A DNA stretch of 64,000 bases from Actinophytocola sp035634895 (GCF_035634895.1 NZ_DASQCC010000257.1:33117-97116); one strand, 5' to 3'. Numbered from the stretch's first letter, positions 33,418-42,102 are shown. The notes: generated by a model from the sequence alone, not told the origin. Program-made: numbers and translations.

Positions 33418-35216
33418 GCGCCGGCCACCGCTTCGCTCGCCAGCGTGCCGGCGAACTCGGCGAGGGTCTCGGCCAGCAGCAGCTCCGTCGGGTCCACGTC
33501 CACCGCCAGCCGCGCCCCGATCCGCGACGCGATCCGCACGGCCAGGATGGAGTTGCCGCCCAGGTCGAGGAAGTTGTCGGACGCGGCCACGCCGTCGACG
33601 CCGAGCACCTCCGCGACCACCTGCCCGACAACCGCGAGCTCCGCCTGTCGTGCGGGCTCCGCCGGTCCCGTGGAGTCAGGTGCGGCCGGTGGTGCGGGAG
33701 CGGCCAGCATCGCGAGCATGGCCGTGCGGTCGGCCTTGCCGGTCGGGCCCAGTGGCACGGCGTCCAGCGGCACCCAGCGGGCCGGGACCATGTAGCCCGG
33801 CAACGTCTCCGCCAGCCGCGTCCGCAGCACCGCGGCCAGGCCGTCATGATCGGCGGCACCGGCGGCACCGGCGGGCAGCACGAAACCGACGAGTGCCGCG
33901 TTCGGTCCCTCGCCGACCTTCTCCACGAACACCGCCTCGACCAGACCGGTCGCCGCGGTGGCGTGCTCGATCTCCTCCAGCTCGATGCGGAACCCGCGCA
34001 CCTTCACCTGCCGGTCGCTGCGCCCCACCACCTCGAGCGCGCCGCCGGGCAGCTCCCGGACCAGGTCGCCGGTGCGGTAGATCGTCCGGCCCGCCCACTC
34101 GACGAACCTGCGCGCGGTCAGCTCCGGCTGGCCGAGGTAGCCGAGCGCCACGCCCGGGCCGCCCACGCACAGCTCACCGACCTCGCCCGGGGTCACCGGG
34201 GTCAGCCGCTCGTCCAGCACCAGCAGCTCGGTGCGCTGCAGCGGGTAGCCGATCGGCACCTTGGCCATGCCACGCAGGCTCTCCTCGGTGCACTCGTACG
34301 CCGCCGCGAACGTCGTCGTCTCGGTGGGGCCGTAGCCGTTGACCAGCCGTCCCGGCGGTTTCCCGGCGAGCACCCGGCGGGACACCGCGAGGTCCAGCTG
34401 CTCGCCGCCGACGACGAGGTTCGCCAGCGTGGCGAAGGCACCCGGCCGCTCGCGGGCGATGGTGTGGAACATCGACGTGGTCAGGAACATCGTGTCGACC
34501 GCCGCGCCGGCGATCCGCGCGATCCACTCGTCGACCGGCAGCTCCGCCGGCGTCGGCAGCACCACCACCGTGCCGCCGGCGGTCAGCGTGCTCCACAGCT
34601 CGAACGTCGTCGCGTCGAACGCCGGGTTCGCCATGTTCGCGACCCGGTCGCCGGGCGAGATCGTGCAGTAGTTGGGTTCGAGCACCAGTCGCGCGACCGC
34701 GCGGTGCGGCACGACCACGCCCTTCGGCCGGCCGGTCGACCCCGACGTGAACGACACGTACGCGGGACTGTCCGCGCCGGCCTCGCCGTCGACGGCGCTC
34801 CCGCCGCCGGCCGGGACCCGCACCACCGGGTGTCCGGCCAGCCGGTCGGCCCACCGGTCACCCGGCTCGCCCGCGGCGACCACGACGGGCGGGTCACCGG
34901 CCTCGTGGAGGATCGCCGCCAGCCGGTCGGCCGGCGCGTGCGGGTCGAGCGGCACGTACGCCGCGCCGGCACGCAGAATGCCGAGCAGCGCGACGGCGAG
35001 GTCGACGGACGGGCTCGCGGCGGCGGCAACCAGGCGCCGCGGGGCGCCGGCCAGCTCCGCGGCCAGCCAGCCGGCGTGGCGCCACAGTTCCTCGTAGGTC
35101 AGCGAGCGACCGCTCTCGCTTTCGGTCACCGCACAGGCGGTCGGGGTCCGGCGCACCCATCGCGCCACCAGGCCGTGCACGCTCGTCGGCGCAGGCGGCG
35201 ACTGCCGCGAGATCAT
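33414..35216 (-). CDS. NRPS initiation subunit A-T
   Basis: A 600-residue starter module. The A domain spans ~10-500 (FTSGSTGRPKGVVVPHR, NGYGPTETTTF, YRTGDLV, QVKGFRIE-type core, GPTGKADR). The carrier spans ~520-590 with Ser in LGGNSILAV. My specificity-code reading D-A-F-F-V-G-G-T-F-K is close to the Val/Ile group (Val: D-A-F-W-x-G-G-T-F-K), tentatively a branched aliphatic amino acid. There is no C or other N-terminal domain, so synthesis starts here without a lipid or formyl cap unless one is added in trans. AGGGGGG precedes ATG. It is the first gene of the five-gene operon. Confidence 0.92.
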   Translation of the reverse strand: MISRQSPPAPTSVHGLVARWVRRTPTACAVTESESGRSLTYEELWRHAGWLAAELAGAPRRLVAAAASPSVDLAVALLGILRAGAAYVPLDPHAPADRLAAILHEAGDPPVVVAAGEPGDRWADRLAGHPVVRVPAGGGSAVDGEAGADSPAYVSFTSGSTGRPKGVVVPHRAVARLVLEPNYCTISPGDRVANMANPAFDATTFELWSTLTAGGTVVVLPTPAELPVDEWIARIAGAAVDTMFLTTSMFHTIARERPGAFATLANLVVGGEQLDLAVSRRVLAGKPPGRLVNGYGPTETTTFAAAYECTEESLRGMAKVPIGYPLQRTELLVLDERLTPVTPGEVGELCVGGPGVALGYLGQPELTARRFVEWAGRTIYRTGDLVRELPGGALEVVGRSDRQVKVRGFRIELEEIEHATAATGLVEAVFVEKVGEGPNAALVGFVLPAGAAGAADHDGLAAVLRTRLAETLPGYMVPARWVPLDAVPLGPTGKADRTAMLAMLAAPAPPAAPDSTGPAEPARQAELAVVGQVVAEVLGVDGVAASDNFLDLGGNSILAVRIASRIGARLAVDVDPTELLLAETLAEFAGTLASEAVAGA

Positions 35217-35417
35217 GAACCCCCCTGGAGATGAATTCCCTGAACAGGCAATTTAAGTAAGGGTTCACCCAATTCAGATAGCCCGTTCGGCGGCTAATCA
35301 ACGACAGTTGGAGTATGTGGGACGGCAACGGCCACCAACCGTCTGCCACTGTCACACACAGAGTGATCAACATATGCGTTGACCTGGTTGATGTCGCCGG
35401 TCAACACAAACTTCGGA
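35217..35417 (-). promoter_or_regulatory. upstream region of the NRPS-PKS operon
   Basis: About 200 bp, visibly more AT-rich than the surroundings (TTACTTAAATT and CTATCTGAATT read on the minus strand), and free of genes. A GTTGACC/GGTCAAC inverted repeat is visible at about 35379-35406. I cannot pick a single -10/-35 pair with confidence. No pathway-specific regulator gene is adjacent. Confidence 0.45.
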
Positions 35418-35444
35418 ATGCCCCGGACCAAATGTCCGAGGCAT
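35418..35444 (-). terminator. terminator hairpin of the DUF1707 gene
   Basis: 11-bp arms (ATGCCTCGGAC / GTCCGGGGCAT on the minus strand, one G-U pair) with a 5-nt loop, 25 nt after the DUF1707 stop. It separates that gene from the NRPS operon. Confidence 0.65.
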
Positions 35445-35468
35445 GGTGAACCGTTGTCGCGGCGGCGG

Positions 35469-35945
35469 TCAGCGGTCCCGGCGGCCACGCCGGCGGTCGT
35501 GCTCGCGCCGGCCCTCCCCGCCGCCGAAGCGGCCAAGGGCGCCGAGCACCATCGGGATGAGCAGCCAGACCGGCCAGAAGTACAGGAGATGCCCGGTGGT
35601 GATGCTGGTAACCAGCCAGATCACCGACGAGAGGACGAAGATTCCGCCGAAACCGCCCAGCCACGCGCGGACGAGCTGACCGGAACGGTCGCGGACCGCC
35701 GCGGGCACCGGGGCCGCCGCGGCGGGGGTGGGCTGTGCACCGGCCGGGGCGTGGACGGGCGCCGTGCTGCCGGGCAGGTCGTCGAGCAGCCCCTTCAGGT
35801 CGCCGTAGGTCCTGGCGGCGTAGGTCTTCTGCAGACGCTCGTCGTACTCGGCGAGATCGAGCCTGCCCTCGTCCATCGCCTTCTTCAGCTTGTCCGCGAC
35901 AGCCTGGCGATCACTGTCGGCGGCCCGCATCTCATCACGACCCAT
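35469..35945 (-). CDS. DUF1707 membrane protein
   Basis: A 158-residue protein. The N-terminal ~55 residues are a DUF1707 domain (MRAADSDRQAVADKLKKAM, GRLDLAEYDERLQKTYAARTYGDLKGLLDDLP), found at the front of many actinobacterial membrane proteins. A Pro/Ala linker is followed by two transmembrane helices (LGGFGGIFVLSSVIWLVTSI and LLYFWPVWLLIPMVLGAL) and a basic tail. Function unknown. Start ATG 35945 is the first that keeps the MGRDEMRAAD opening; longer frames run into the divergent cupin gene. Confidence 0.8.
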   Translation of the reverse strand: MGRDEMRAADSDRQAVADKLKKAMDEGRLDLAEYDERLQKTYAARTYGDLKGLLDDLPGSTAPVHAPAGAQPTPAAAAPVPAAVRDRSGQLVRAWLGGFGGIFVLSSVIWLVTSITTGHLLYFWPVWLLIPMVLGALGRFGGGEGRREHDRRRGRRDR

Positions 35946-36057
35946 GCCCCAAAGAATGCCATCCCCACCCACCGGCGACATCATCACACCGCGAGAACAC
36001 TCGACGGCCGCCGGTCGAGCCGGTCGCGCCGCACCGGTGTGCGGCAGAATGGCCGGC

Positions 36058-36546
36058 ATGCGACCGACCGCGGAGGAGCTGCGGCAGCTGTGGGGGATGA
36101 CCAAGCTGCCGCAGGAGGACGTGCTGTTCACCCCGACCTACGAGTCGGCCGGCAAAGGCCCCGACGGCAAGCCCCTCGGCACCGGCATGGTGGCCATGTT
36201 CACCGACGAGCCCGGCTCGTTCTCGGACATGCACCGCCTGCCCACCGACGAGATCTGGCACTTCTACCTCGGCGACCCGATCGAGCTGCTCCTCCTCCAC
36301 CCCGACGGCCGTGACGAGCTGACCATCCTTGGCACCGACGTCCTCAGGGGACAGCATGTCCAGACCGTCGTCCCCGCCGGCGCCTGGATGGGCGCCCGCC
36401 TGCGGCCGGGTGGCGAGTACGGCGTCTACGGCAACACCATGGCCCCGGGATTCGTACCCAGCGACTTCGACCCCGGCGACCGTGCCGAGCTGACCCGGCG
36501 CTGGCCACACCACGCCGGCCTCATCGCGGCCCTCACCCGGGACTGA
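36058..36546 (+). CDS. DUF985 cupin protein
   Basis: A 162-residue single-domain cupin of the DUF985 family (PF06172). DEIWHFYLGDPIELLLLHPDG is cupin motif 1 and GAWMGARLRPGGEYGVYGNTMAPGF motif 2. The ordered metal ligands of classic cupins are only partly present. Fungal and bacterial homologues have no settled function. A leaderless start at ATG 36058 is plausible, with CAGAAT as -10; ATG 36049 in the same frame is the alternative. Confidence 0.8.
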   Translation: MRPTAEELRQLWGMTKLPQEDVLFTPTYESAGKGPDGKPLGTGMVAMFTDEPGSFSDMHRLPTDEIWHFYLGDPIELLLLHPDGRDELTILGTDVLRGQHVQTVVPAGAWMGARLRPGGEYGVYGNTMAPGFVPSDFDPGDRAELTRRWPHHAGLIAALTRD

Positions 36547-36547
36547 G

Positions 36548-36587
36548 TCGCGGAGATCGCGCCGCCGCTTCTCCGCGATCTCCGCGA
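36548..36587. terminator. bidirectional terminator hairpin
   Basis: Perfect 14-bp arms (TCGCGGAGATCGCG / CGCGATCTCCGCGA) with a 12-nt loop, between the cupin (+) and serine hydrolase (-) genes. Confidence 0.75.
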
Positions 36588-36627
36588 TCCGGCCGCCGTC
36601 CACGAACACCACGCAGCGGATCCGTGG

Positions 36628-37758
36628 TCATCGGCCGCACAACGCCTGCCGCTGGAAGGCCGCCAGCGCCGCGTCGATGGGATGGGGCTGCGGCACGCCG
36701 GCCGAGTCCGCCTTGTTCCACCGCACGAGGTTGACCGCGACGGACAGCTGCCGCCCGCCGTCGGCGCGGGTCATGGAGACCGTGCCGGCGCCCCAGACCG
36801 TGCCGTCGTGGCCCCAGAACGTGCCGTGGCCCGGGATCTCGACCTTGTGCAGCCCGAGCCCGTACTCGATCGTCTTCCCGTCCAGCGCGATGACCGGACC
36901 CGTCCGCCGCATCTGCGCGAGCGACGAGTCGCCCACGATCTCGCCGGCGAAAAGCTTGTCGTAGAAGCGGTTCAGGTCCGAGACGGTCGACACCAGCCCG
37001 GCCGCCGGCCCCACCCAGGACATGTTGTAGACGCTGTAGTCGCGTGGCGGGTCGATCAGGCCGTACAGCGCCTCGTACATCCGCGAATGCGGCTCGTCGA
37101 TGTACGGCACGGCCGGGAACCCGGTGTGCCGGAGGCCGGCGCGCTGGATGACGTCGCGGGTGATCTGCCGCTCGACCGTGGTGCCGGTGACCAGCTCCAG
37201 GAGTTGGCCGAGGAGCAGGTAGTTGGCGTTGGAGTACACCCCCGGCCGCGCTCCCGGCTCGCCGGTGGCCGGCGCGCCGAGCCCCATCCCGATCAGTTCG
37301 GTGGGGAGGAACCGGCGGAACCGGTTGTCGTCGATGCTCTCGGGCGAGATCTCCAGCAGCGAGGGGAATCCCGCGAAGGACGGGAACGCGTACGGGAGGT
37401 AGTCGGCGATGCCGCTGGTGTGGTTGAGCAGCATCCGCACCGTGATCCGCTCGCCGCGCTCACCCGGCACCAGCGTGGGCAGGTAGCGGCCGATCGGCGC
37501 GTCGAGCTCGATCCGTCCACTCTCGACCTGCCGCAGGACCGCGGCGGCGGTGAAGGTCTTGGTGACACTGCCGATGCGGTGCCGCATGCCGGGCGCGACG
37601 GGCCGGCCGGTCGCGACGTCGGCGACCCCCGCGGCGCCGAGCCACACCTCGCCACCGGCACGCACCTCGGCGTACAACCCAGGCATTCCCGCGCGGTGCA
37701 CACCGTCCATCGCGGACCGCAGTGCCGCGGCGTCGAGGCTTTCCAGTTGGAGTTCCAT
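36628..37758 (-). CDS. beta-lactamase-fold serine hydrolase
   Basis: A 376-residue member of the class C beta-lactamase/esterase EstB/DD-peptidase superfamily. The nucleophile motif is Ser64-V-T-K67 (IGSVTKTFTAAAV) and the second motif is Tyr175-S-N (GVYSNANYLLLG). LNHTSGI and GHDGTVWG (in place of the KTG/HTG box) complete the pattern. No signal peptide is seen, which argues for a cytoplasmic esterase rather than a secreted carboxypeptidase. It lies 13 nt after the alpha/beta hydrolase gene and is probably co-transcribed with it. Confidence 0.85.
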   Translation of the reverse strand: MELQLESLDAAALRSAMDGVHRAGMPGLYAEVRAGGEVWLGAAGVADVATGRPVAPGMRHRIGSVTKTFTAAAVLRQVESGRIELDAPIGRYLPTLVPGERGERITVRMLLNHTSGIADYLPYAFPSFAGFPSLLEISPESIDDNRFRRFLPTELIGMGLGAPATGEPGARPGVYSNANYLLLGQLLELVTGTTVERQITRDVIQRAGLRHTGFPAVPYIDEPHSRMYEALYGLIDPPRDYSVYNMSWVGPAAGLVSTVSDLNRFYDKLFAGEIVGDSSLAQMRRTGPVIALDGKTIEYGLGLHKVEIPGHGTFWGHDGTVWGAGTVSMTRADGGRQLSVAVNLVRWNKADSAGVPQPHPIDAALAAFQRQALCGR

Positions 37759-37771
37759 GTGAGTCGTCCTC

Positions 37772-38668
37772 TCATTCGGCCAACGCGCGGCGCAGGACCG
37801 CGCTGAGCTCGGCGATCTGCCGCTGGGACACCTCGGCGGACAGGATCGCCTGCGACCCGTGGAAGGTGCCGGGCCACTGGTGCAGCTCGACGGAGACACC
37901 CACCCGCAGCAGGCGCAGCGCGTAGGTGATGGCCTCGTCGCGGATCGGGTCGAACTCCGCGGTGGCCATGTAGGCGGGCGGCAGCCCGGACAGGTCGGTG
38001 GCCCGGGCCGGGGCGGCGTACGGCGTTGCCTCCGCGTCGCCGAGGTAGTGCCGCCAGGACCTGGCGACCTTGTCGCGATAGGACCAGGGCGTGTCCGTGA
38101 AGTTGCGGGCCGACCAGGTGTCCATCCGGTCGTCGAGCGAGGGCTGGTTGAGCAGCTGGAAGCAGATCGGCGGGCCCTGCTGGTCGCGTGCGCGCAGCGC
38201 CAGCGCGGCCGCGAGCCCGCCGCCGGCGCTGTGCCCACCGACCGCGATCCGCCCCGGGTCGACACCCAGCTCGGCCGCGTGCTCGGCCGCCCAGGCCAGC
38301 ACGGCGTAGGCGTCGTCGAGGGCAGCCGGGAACCGGTGCTCGGGGGCCAGGCGGAAGTTCACCGAGAGCACCACCGCGCCGGCCCGGTCCGCGAGCCGGC
38401 CGGCCCACGGGTGCTCGGAGTCCACGTCGCCCATGACGTACCCGCCGCCGTGCAGCCAGACGATGGCGCCGGACGCCTGTCGCGGAAGGTAGATCCGCAC
38501 CGGCACGTCCGGCGCACCGGGTACGACGCGGTCCTCGACCGCCATGTCCGCGATGTCGGGCGGCGGGACCCCCGCCGCCAGCTCGGCGAGCAGCTTGCGG
38601 TCGTTGACCGGGTCGATGAGGTCGGCCGGCGGGAACAGCGGGATGAACGCCTCGAGCTCGGGATCCAT
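37772..38668 (-). CDS. HSL-family alpha/beta hydrolase (esterase)
   Basis: A 298-residue esterase of the hormone-sensitive-lipase family. HGGG at 73-76 forms the oxyanion hole, Ser147 is in GHSAGG, and the Asp (EFDPIRDE) and His (GTFHGSQ) of the triad follow. No signal peptide. It forms a two-gene unit with the beta-lactamase-fold gene, and both could act on the same ester. The PucR-type regulator is divergent 95 bp upstream. Confidence 0.88.
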   Translation of the reverse strand: MDPELEAFIPLFPPADLIDPVNDRKLLAELAAGVPPPDIADMAVEDRVVPGAPDVPVRIYLPRQASGAIVWLHGGGYVMGDVDSEHPWAGRLADRAGAVVLSVNFRLAPEHRFPAALDDAYAVLAWAAEHAAELGVDPGRIAVGGHSAGGGLAAALALRARDQQGPPICFQLLNQPSLDDRMDTWSARNFTDTPWSYRDKVARSWRHYLGDAEATPYAAPARATDLSGLPPAYMATAEFDPIRDEAITYALRLLRVGVSVELHQWPGTFHGSQAILSAEVSQRQIAELSAVLRRALAE

Positions 38669-38763
38669 GCCGACCATCGTGTCGGTCGGGTCGCGGGAGT
38701 TCACCCGCCACCCGTCGCGCGTTCCGGCCTTCTCACGCACCGATCGCGCATATCCTCGGGTGT

Positions 38764-39798
38764 ATGGAGGCACTGGCCAAGCGCCTGTCGCACCTGGGTC
38801 CGCAGGTCGAGGGCATGCTGAAGGTGGTCATGTTCTACGACACGCTGATGCGCAGGCGGGTGGACCTGCCGGCACTGACCAGGGCGTCGGCGGGCCTGGC
38901 CGAGTGCGTGGTCGGGATCCGGCTGCACGGCACGGGCCGCGTGGTCCGCACGACGCCGGATGGCAGGCCCGCCCCCGAGCCACCACCTCCCGCGTCGACG
39001 ACGATGCCGATCACCCTGGACGACGAGGAGATCGGCACGGCGTGGCTCGAACGCCCCGGCCGTCCCGGCCCCCTCGACGAGGCGGTACTGGACCGCCTGG
39101 CCATCGCCGCGGCGGCGGTGGTGGAGAAGTACGGCCCCGCCCGCACCACCATGGCCGACCCGGCACTGGTGGAACTGGTGATCAGCGCCGAGAGCGACGA
39201 CGCGGCGAGGGCACGCGCGCTGCGGCTGCTGGGTTTCGCGGCGGACCTGCCGATCCGGGTGGCGGCCGTGCGGTCGCGGGTGCCGCTGGACCAGGTGGCC
39301 GGACTGGTGTGCCCGAGCCGCCCGGTGAAGGCGGCCACCCTGGGCGACGTGGGCGTCATCCTGGCAACGACCCTGGACCGGTTTCCCGAGGGCGTGCGGG
39401 TGGGGGTCGGCGCCGCGGAGAGCCCCGCGGAGTCGTGGCGGGAGGCCCGCACGGCGCTGCGCTTCACGACCGCACGGGAGCCGATCGCCGAGTACGGCGA
39501 TCTGGGGGCGTTGGCACTGCTGGCACAGGTGCCCGAGGAATGCCTGCGCGACAACGCGGACGTGGCAGCCGTCGGCCGGTTGACCGCCGAGGACCTCGCG
39601 ACCCTGGACGTCTACTGCGCGACCGGCTCCCAACGACGCGCGGCGGACGTTCTGCACCTGCACCACAGCAGCGTTTCCCGCCGGCTGGAGCAGATCGGCC
39701 GGACGCTCGGCATCGACCTGACCGAGCCGACCGGCCTGACCCGCGCGAGACTCGCCCTCACCGCCAGCCACCTACTCGACCCCGCCGACGAGGAATGA
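38764..39798 (+). CDS. PucR/CdaR-type transcriptional regulator
   Basis: A 344-residue regulator. The C-terminal ~65 residues form the PucR-type helix-turn-helix (TLDVYCATGSQRRAADVLHLHHSSVSRRLEQIGRTLGIDL). The middle is a GGDEF-like ligand domain common in this family (VRVGVGAAESPAESWREARTALRF). The gene is divergent from the two-esterase operon, which it most likely controls. The start has no strong Shine-Dalgarno, so leaderless translation is possible. Confidence 0.82.
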   Translation: MEALAKRLSHLGPQVEGMLKVVMFYDTLMRRRVDLPALTRASAGLAECVVGIRLHGTGRVVRTTPDGRPAPEPPPPASTTMPITLDDEEIGTAWLERPGRPGPLDEAVLDRLAIAAAAVVEKYGPARTTMADPALVELVISAESDDAARARALRLLGFAADLPIRVAAVRSRVPLDQVAGLVCPSRPVKAATLGDVGVILATTLDRFPEGVRVGVGAAESPAESWREARTALRFTTAREPIAEYGDLGALALLAQVPEECLRDNADVAAVGRLTAEDLATLDVYCATGSQRRAADVLHLHHSSVSRRLEQIGRTLGIDLTEPTGLTRARLALTASHLLDPADEE

Positions 39799-39874
39799 GC
39801 CCCTCGGCGACCCAGATGTAGCGGCCCAACGCACGTTTGTTTTCGTCCGCGACAAGCAGGTCTTCCGGGCCGGG

Positions 39875-40021
39875 TCACCGGTCCTGGGTCGGGCGTGACG
39901 TCAGATGCTGTGCGATGAGCGCGGCACCGCCGGCGAGAACGAAGCCCTCGCTGGCTGGCAGGGTGAAGAAGAGCCTCGCGACCTCGAGTTGGAAGTCGGT
40001 AAGAGTGATCTTGTTCGTCAC
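39875..40021 (-). pseudogene. truncated AbiEii/MenA-type nucleotidyltransferase toxin
   Basis: Only 48 residues remain. LTDFQLEVARLFFTLPASEGFVLAGGAALIAQHLTSRPTQDR is the recognisable N-terminus of the DUF1814/AbiEii toxin family (normally 220-300 residues), including the GG-A nucleotide-binding turn before the lost R-x-T-x-D-xD catalytic site. The frame stops exactly at the catalytic motif. GTG overlaps the stop of the HTH gene by GTGA, the usual antitoxin-toxin arrangement. I conclude the toxin is inactivated by deletion. Confidence 0.72.
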
Positions 40022-40518
40022 TGTGCGGGGACCGAATCCGCGATCAAGGGTTCCCACACGGCGCGAATGTCGCGAGGGAGCACCAGTTCCTGCCACAGGT
40101 CGATCAGCAGGGCGCCGTCGATGTAGGTGAGCACGTCGGTTTCGGCGCCCTCCCGTAGCACCGCCTCGTACACGCGGGCACGGTCCGACCGGTCCCGGAG
40201 TCGGTACTTCCGGCCAGGCTGCGACCAGTTCAACGACAGAGGCAACGCTACCGTCGCCAACGCCCTGCGCGGCGGGAGTGACGGGAGCTGGTCCGGCACC
40301 TGGTAGATGCGACCTCGGGTACCGGGGACAGGGTGGAACGTGATCCGAGGACGCATGTCCAACTCGAAGCCCGAGGCGTTCAGCAGGCGCTCTGCCGTGT
40401 CCAGCGTCGGCTTCTTCCGGCCGTTCTCATACGCCGACACGGCCGTTCGTGACGTGTGCGCCTGCTGGGCGAGCTGATCCTGGGTCAGGCCGGCCTGGTG
40501 CCGTGCCTCCCCCAACAA
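40018..40518 (-). CDS. XRE-type HTH antitoxin partner, probably frameshifted at its N-terminus
   Basis: A 166-residue protein with an HTH_XRE domain (AGLTQDQLAQQAHTSRTAVSAYENGRKKPTLDTAERLLNAS) and a C-terminal region (LIDLWQELVLPRDIRAVWEPLI) seen in antitoxins paired with DUF1814 toxins. The only start in frame is a poor TTG. A GTG at 40534 with an excellent AGGAGG opens VSVAEFVG in another frame, which would join this one if the G5 run at 40509-40513 had four Gs. So the native gene probably starts there and carries a +1 shift. The toxin gene next to it is also broken. Confidence 0.65.
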   Translation of the reverse strand: MLGEARHQAGLTQDQLAQQAHTSRTAVSAYENGRKKPTLDTAERLLNASGFELDMRPRITFHPVPGTRGRIYQVPDQLPSLPPRRALATVALPLSLNWSQPGRKYRLRDRSDRARVYEAVLREGAETDVLTYIDGALLIDLWQELVLPRDIRAVWEPLIADSVPAQ

Positions 40519-40611
40519 ACTCCGCTACGGACACCGCCAGCACCTCCTCACGAACCCAGTCAGGGTATCTACTTGGATACGGTACGCCGCGCGCAGGCCG
40601 GGCAGCAGCGG

Positions 40612-41601
40612 TCACGTCCGGTAGCGCGCGAGCGGCGGTGGCGGCGGTGACCCGAGAATCGGTGAGAGCCAACGGGTGTACGAGGCCGTCCAAGTGCCGT
40701 CGGCGCGCATTCGTTCCAGGACGGCGTTCACGAAGCGGACGAGCTCGGGTGCGGTCGGCGCGATGCTGACCCCGTACGGCTGCTGCTTGAGGACACGGCC
40801 GACCACCCTGGTGTTGGGGTCCTGGGCGGCGAGCGCCATGAGCAGGATGTCGGAGGTGGAGATCGCGTCGATCTGGTGCTGCTGCAGCATCACCAGGCAG
40901 TCCACGACATCGGGCGCGGACACCGGGATCGCCTTCGGGTTGAAGGTGGGGATGTTGACGATCGACGTGCTTCCGGTGGCCGCGCAGACCTTCCGCCCGC
41001 TGAGCTGCTCGATCTCGGTGGCGGGATCCCCGTTCCGGACGAGCAGCCGCTGGTTCGCCGTGTAGTACTCGGTGGAGAAGTTGGCATCGCGCCAGTTCTC
41101 ACAGGTCATGGTGGTGGTCCGGACGGCGAGGTCGATTCGGCCCTGTCGCAGCAGGGAAACCCGGGTGCTGGCGTTGATCGCGACGAACCGCACCCGCGTG
41201 GGATCCCCGAACAGGGCCCGAGCGATCTCCCGGACGATGTCGATCTCGAAACCGCTCAGCTCCCCGGAGACCGGGTCCCGATAACCGACGCGGTAGGCGT
41301 TCTGGTTGACCCCGGCGACCAACATCCCCCGACGCACGATCCGGTCCATCGCCGACCCGGACGGCGGTCGACCGGGCGCGGGCAGCGCCTCGGTCGGCCG
41401 CAAACTCGCCCGAGGGTCCCCACATTCGGTCGACTCCGTGGTCGAGTTCGGTGGCGGCGCCGGGTCCCGCACCTCCGCCGGAAGCACCTCCCGCACCGGC
41501 ACCCCACGCCGAACCGGCACCGACTCGGCCTGCCCACACCCACCGACCAGCACGACGAACACGGCCAGCACAGCGACAAGGCGCCCACCGTTCCCCCACA
41601 T
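40612..41601 (-). CDS. amino-acid ABC transporter substrate-binding lipoprotein
   Basis: A 329-residue periplasmic-type binding protein (SBP_bac_3). The signal ends in a lipobox (VLVGGCGQ), lipidated at that Cys. A Pro/Thr/Ser-rich linker is followed by GFEIDIVREIARALFG, DLAVRTTTMTCENW and GRKVCAATGSTSIVNI, which match the glutamate/aspartate GluB group. It would capture an amino acid at the outer face of the membrane, but no permease or ATPase gene is nearby, so it must work with a distant transporter or act as a sensor. ATG 41601 gives the cleanest signal peptide. Confidence 0.82.
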   Translation of the reverse strand: MWGNGGRLVAVLAVFVVLVGGCGQAESVPVRRGVPVREVLPAEVRDPAPPPNSTTESTECGDPRASLRPTEALPAPGRPPSGSAMDRIVRRGMLVAGVNQNAYRVGYRDPVSGELSGFEIDIVREIARALFGDPTRVRFVAINASTRVSLLRQGRIDLAVRTTTMTCENWRDANFSTEYYTANQRLLVRNGDPATEIEQLSGRKVCAATGSTSIVNIPTFNPKAIPVSAPDVVDCLVMLQQHQIDAISTSDILLMALAAQDPNTRVVGRVLKQQPYGVSIAPTAPELVRFVNAVLERMRADGTWTASYTRWLSPILGSPPPPPLARYRT

Positions 41602-41700
41602 ATCCCACAGCACAACACATCGACGGCGGCCACCGCCATGGGAACATTCCCGAGAACCTGCCCGGCGTGTAGTGCTCACCGCCTGGTGGATGATGCCGGG

Positions 41701-41979
41701 ATGCAACGATTCGAAGACGACGACGTCGGCTATGAGACCTGGCTGGCCAAGCATCCCGGCCTGTACGTCCTCAACACGGCACGCAACCCCGCGCCGAACT
41801 ACCTGATGCTCCACCGTGCCACTTGCCGCACCATCGCCGGCGTTCCGGCACGCGGCGTCCGGTGGACCGGCGAGTACATCAAGTTCTGCGGCCAGTGGGT
41901 CGAGTTGGAGGAGTTCGCCCAGACCCACGTCGGCGGCACCGCTTTCCCTTGTCGCCTCTGCCTGAAACCGCGAGACTAG
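41701..41979 (+). CDS. small Cys/His-containing protein of unknown function
   Basis: A 92-residue protein, compact and rich in aromatic residues. HRATCRTIAG and a terminal FPCRLC give a C...H/C...CxxC-like spacing that could bind zinc. I recognise no characterised family. An upstream GTG at 41686 in frame is an alternative start. It is divergent from the binding-protein gene, and the end of the frame touches a 13-bp sequence identical to the end of the MITE-like element at 45432. Confidence 0.55.
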   Translation: MQRFEDDDVGYETWLAKHPGLYVLNTARNPAPNYLMLHRATCRTIAGVPARGVRWTGEYIKFCGQWVELEEFAQTHVGGTAFPCRLCLKPRD

Positions 41980-41988
41980 TGTCCCGCG
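41976..41988. repeat. solitary 13-bp copy of the MITE terminal repeat
   Basis: CTAGTGTCCCGCG is identical to the first 13 bp of element copy B (45432-45599). No matching inverted end is found nearby, so it is either a scar left by excision or a chance/target similarity. Confidence 0.4.
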
Positions 41989-42102
41989 GTGTATGACTCG
42001 GCCCTTGCGGACCGCGTGGCGGAGGAGGAGCGTCGCGGCGACCAGGGGAAGCGCATCCGCGCAACCAGGTCATCTCCGGGGTTCCCGTCGTCACAACGAG
42101 AA

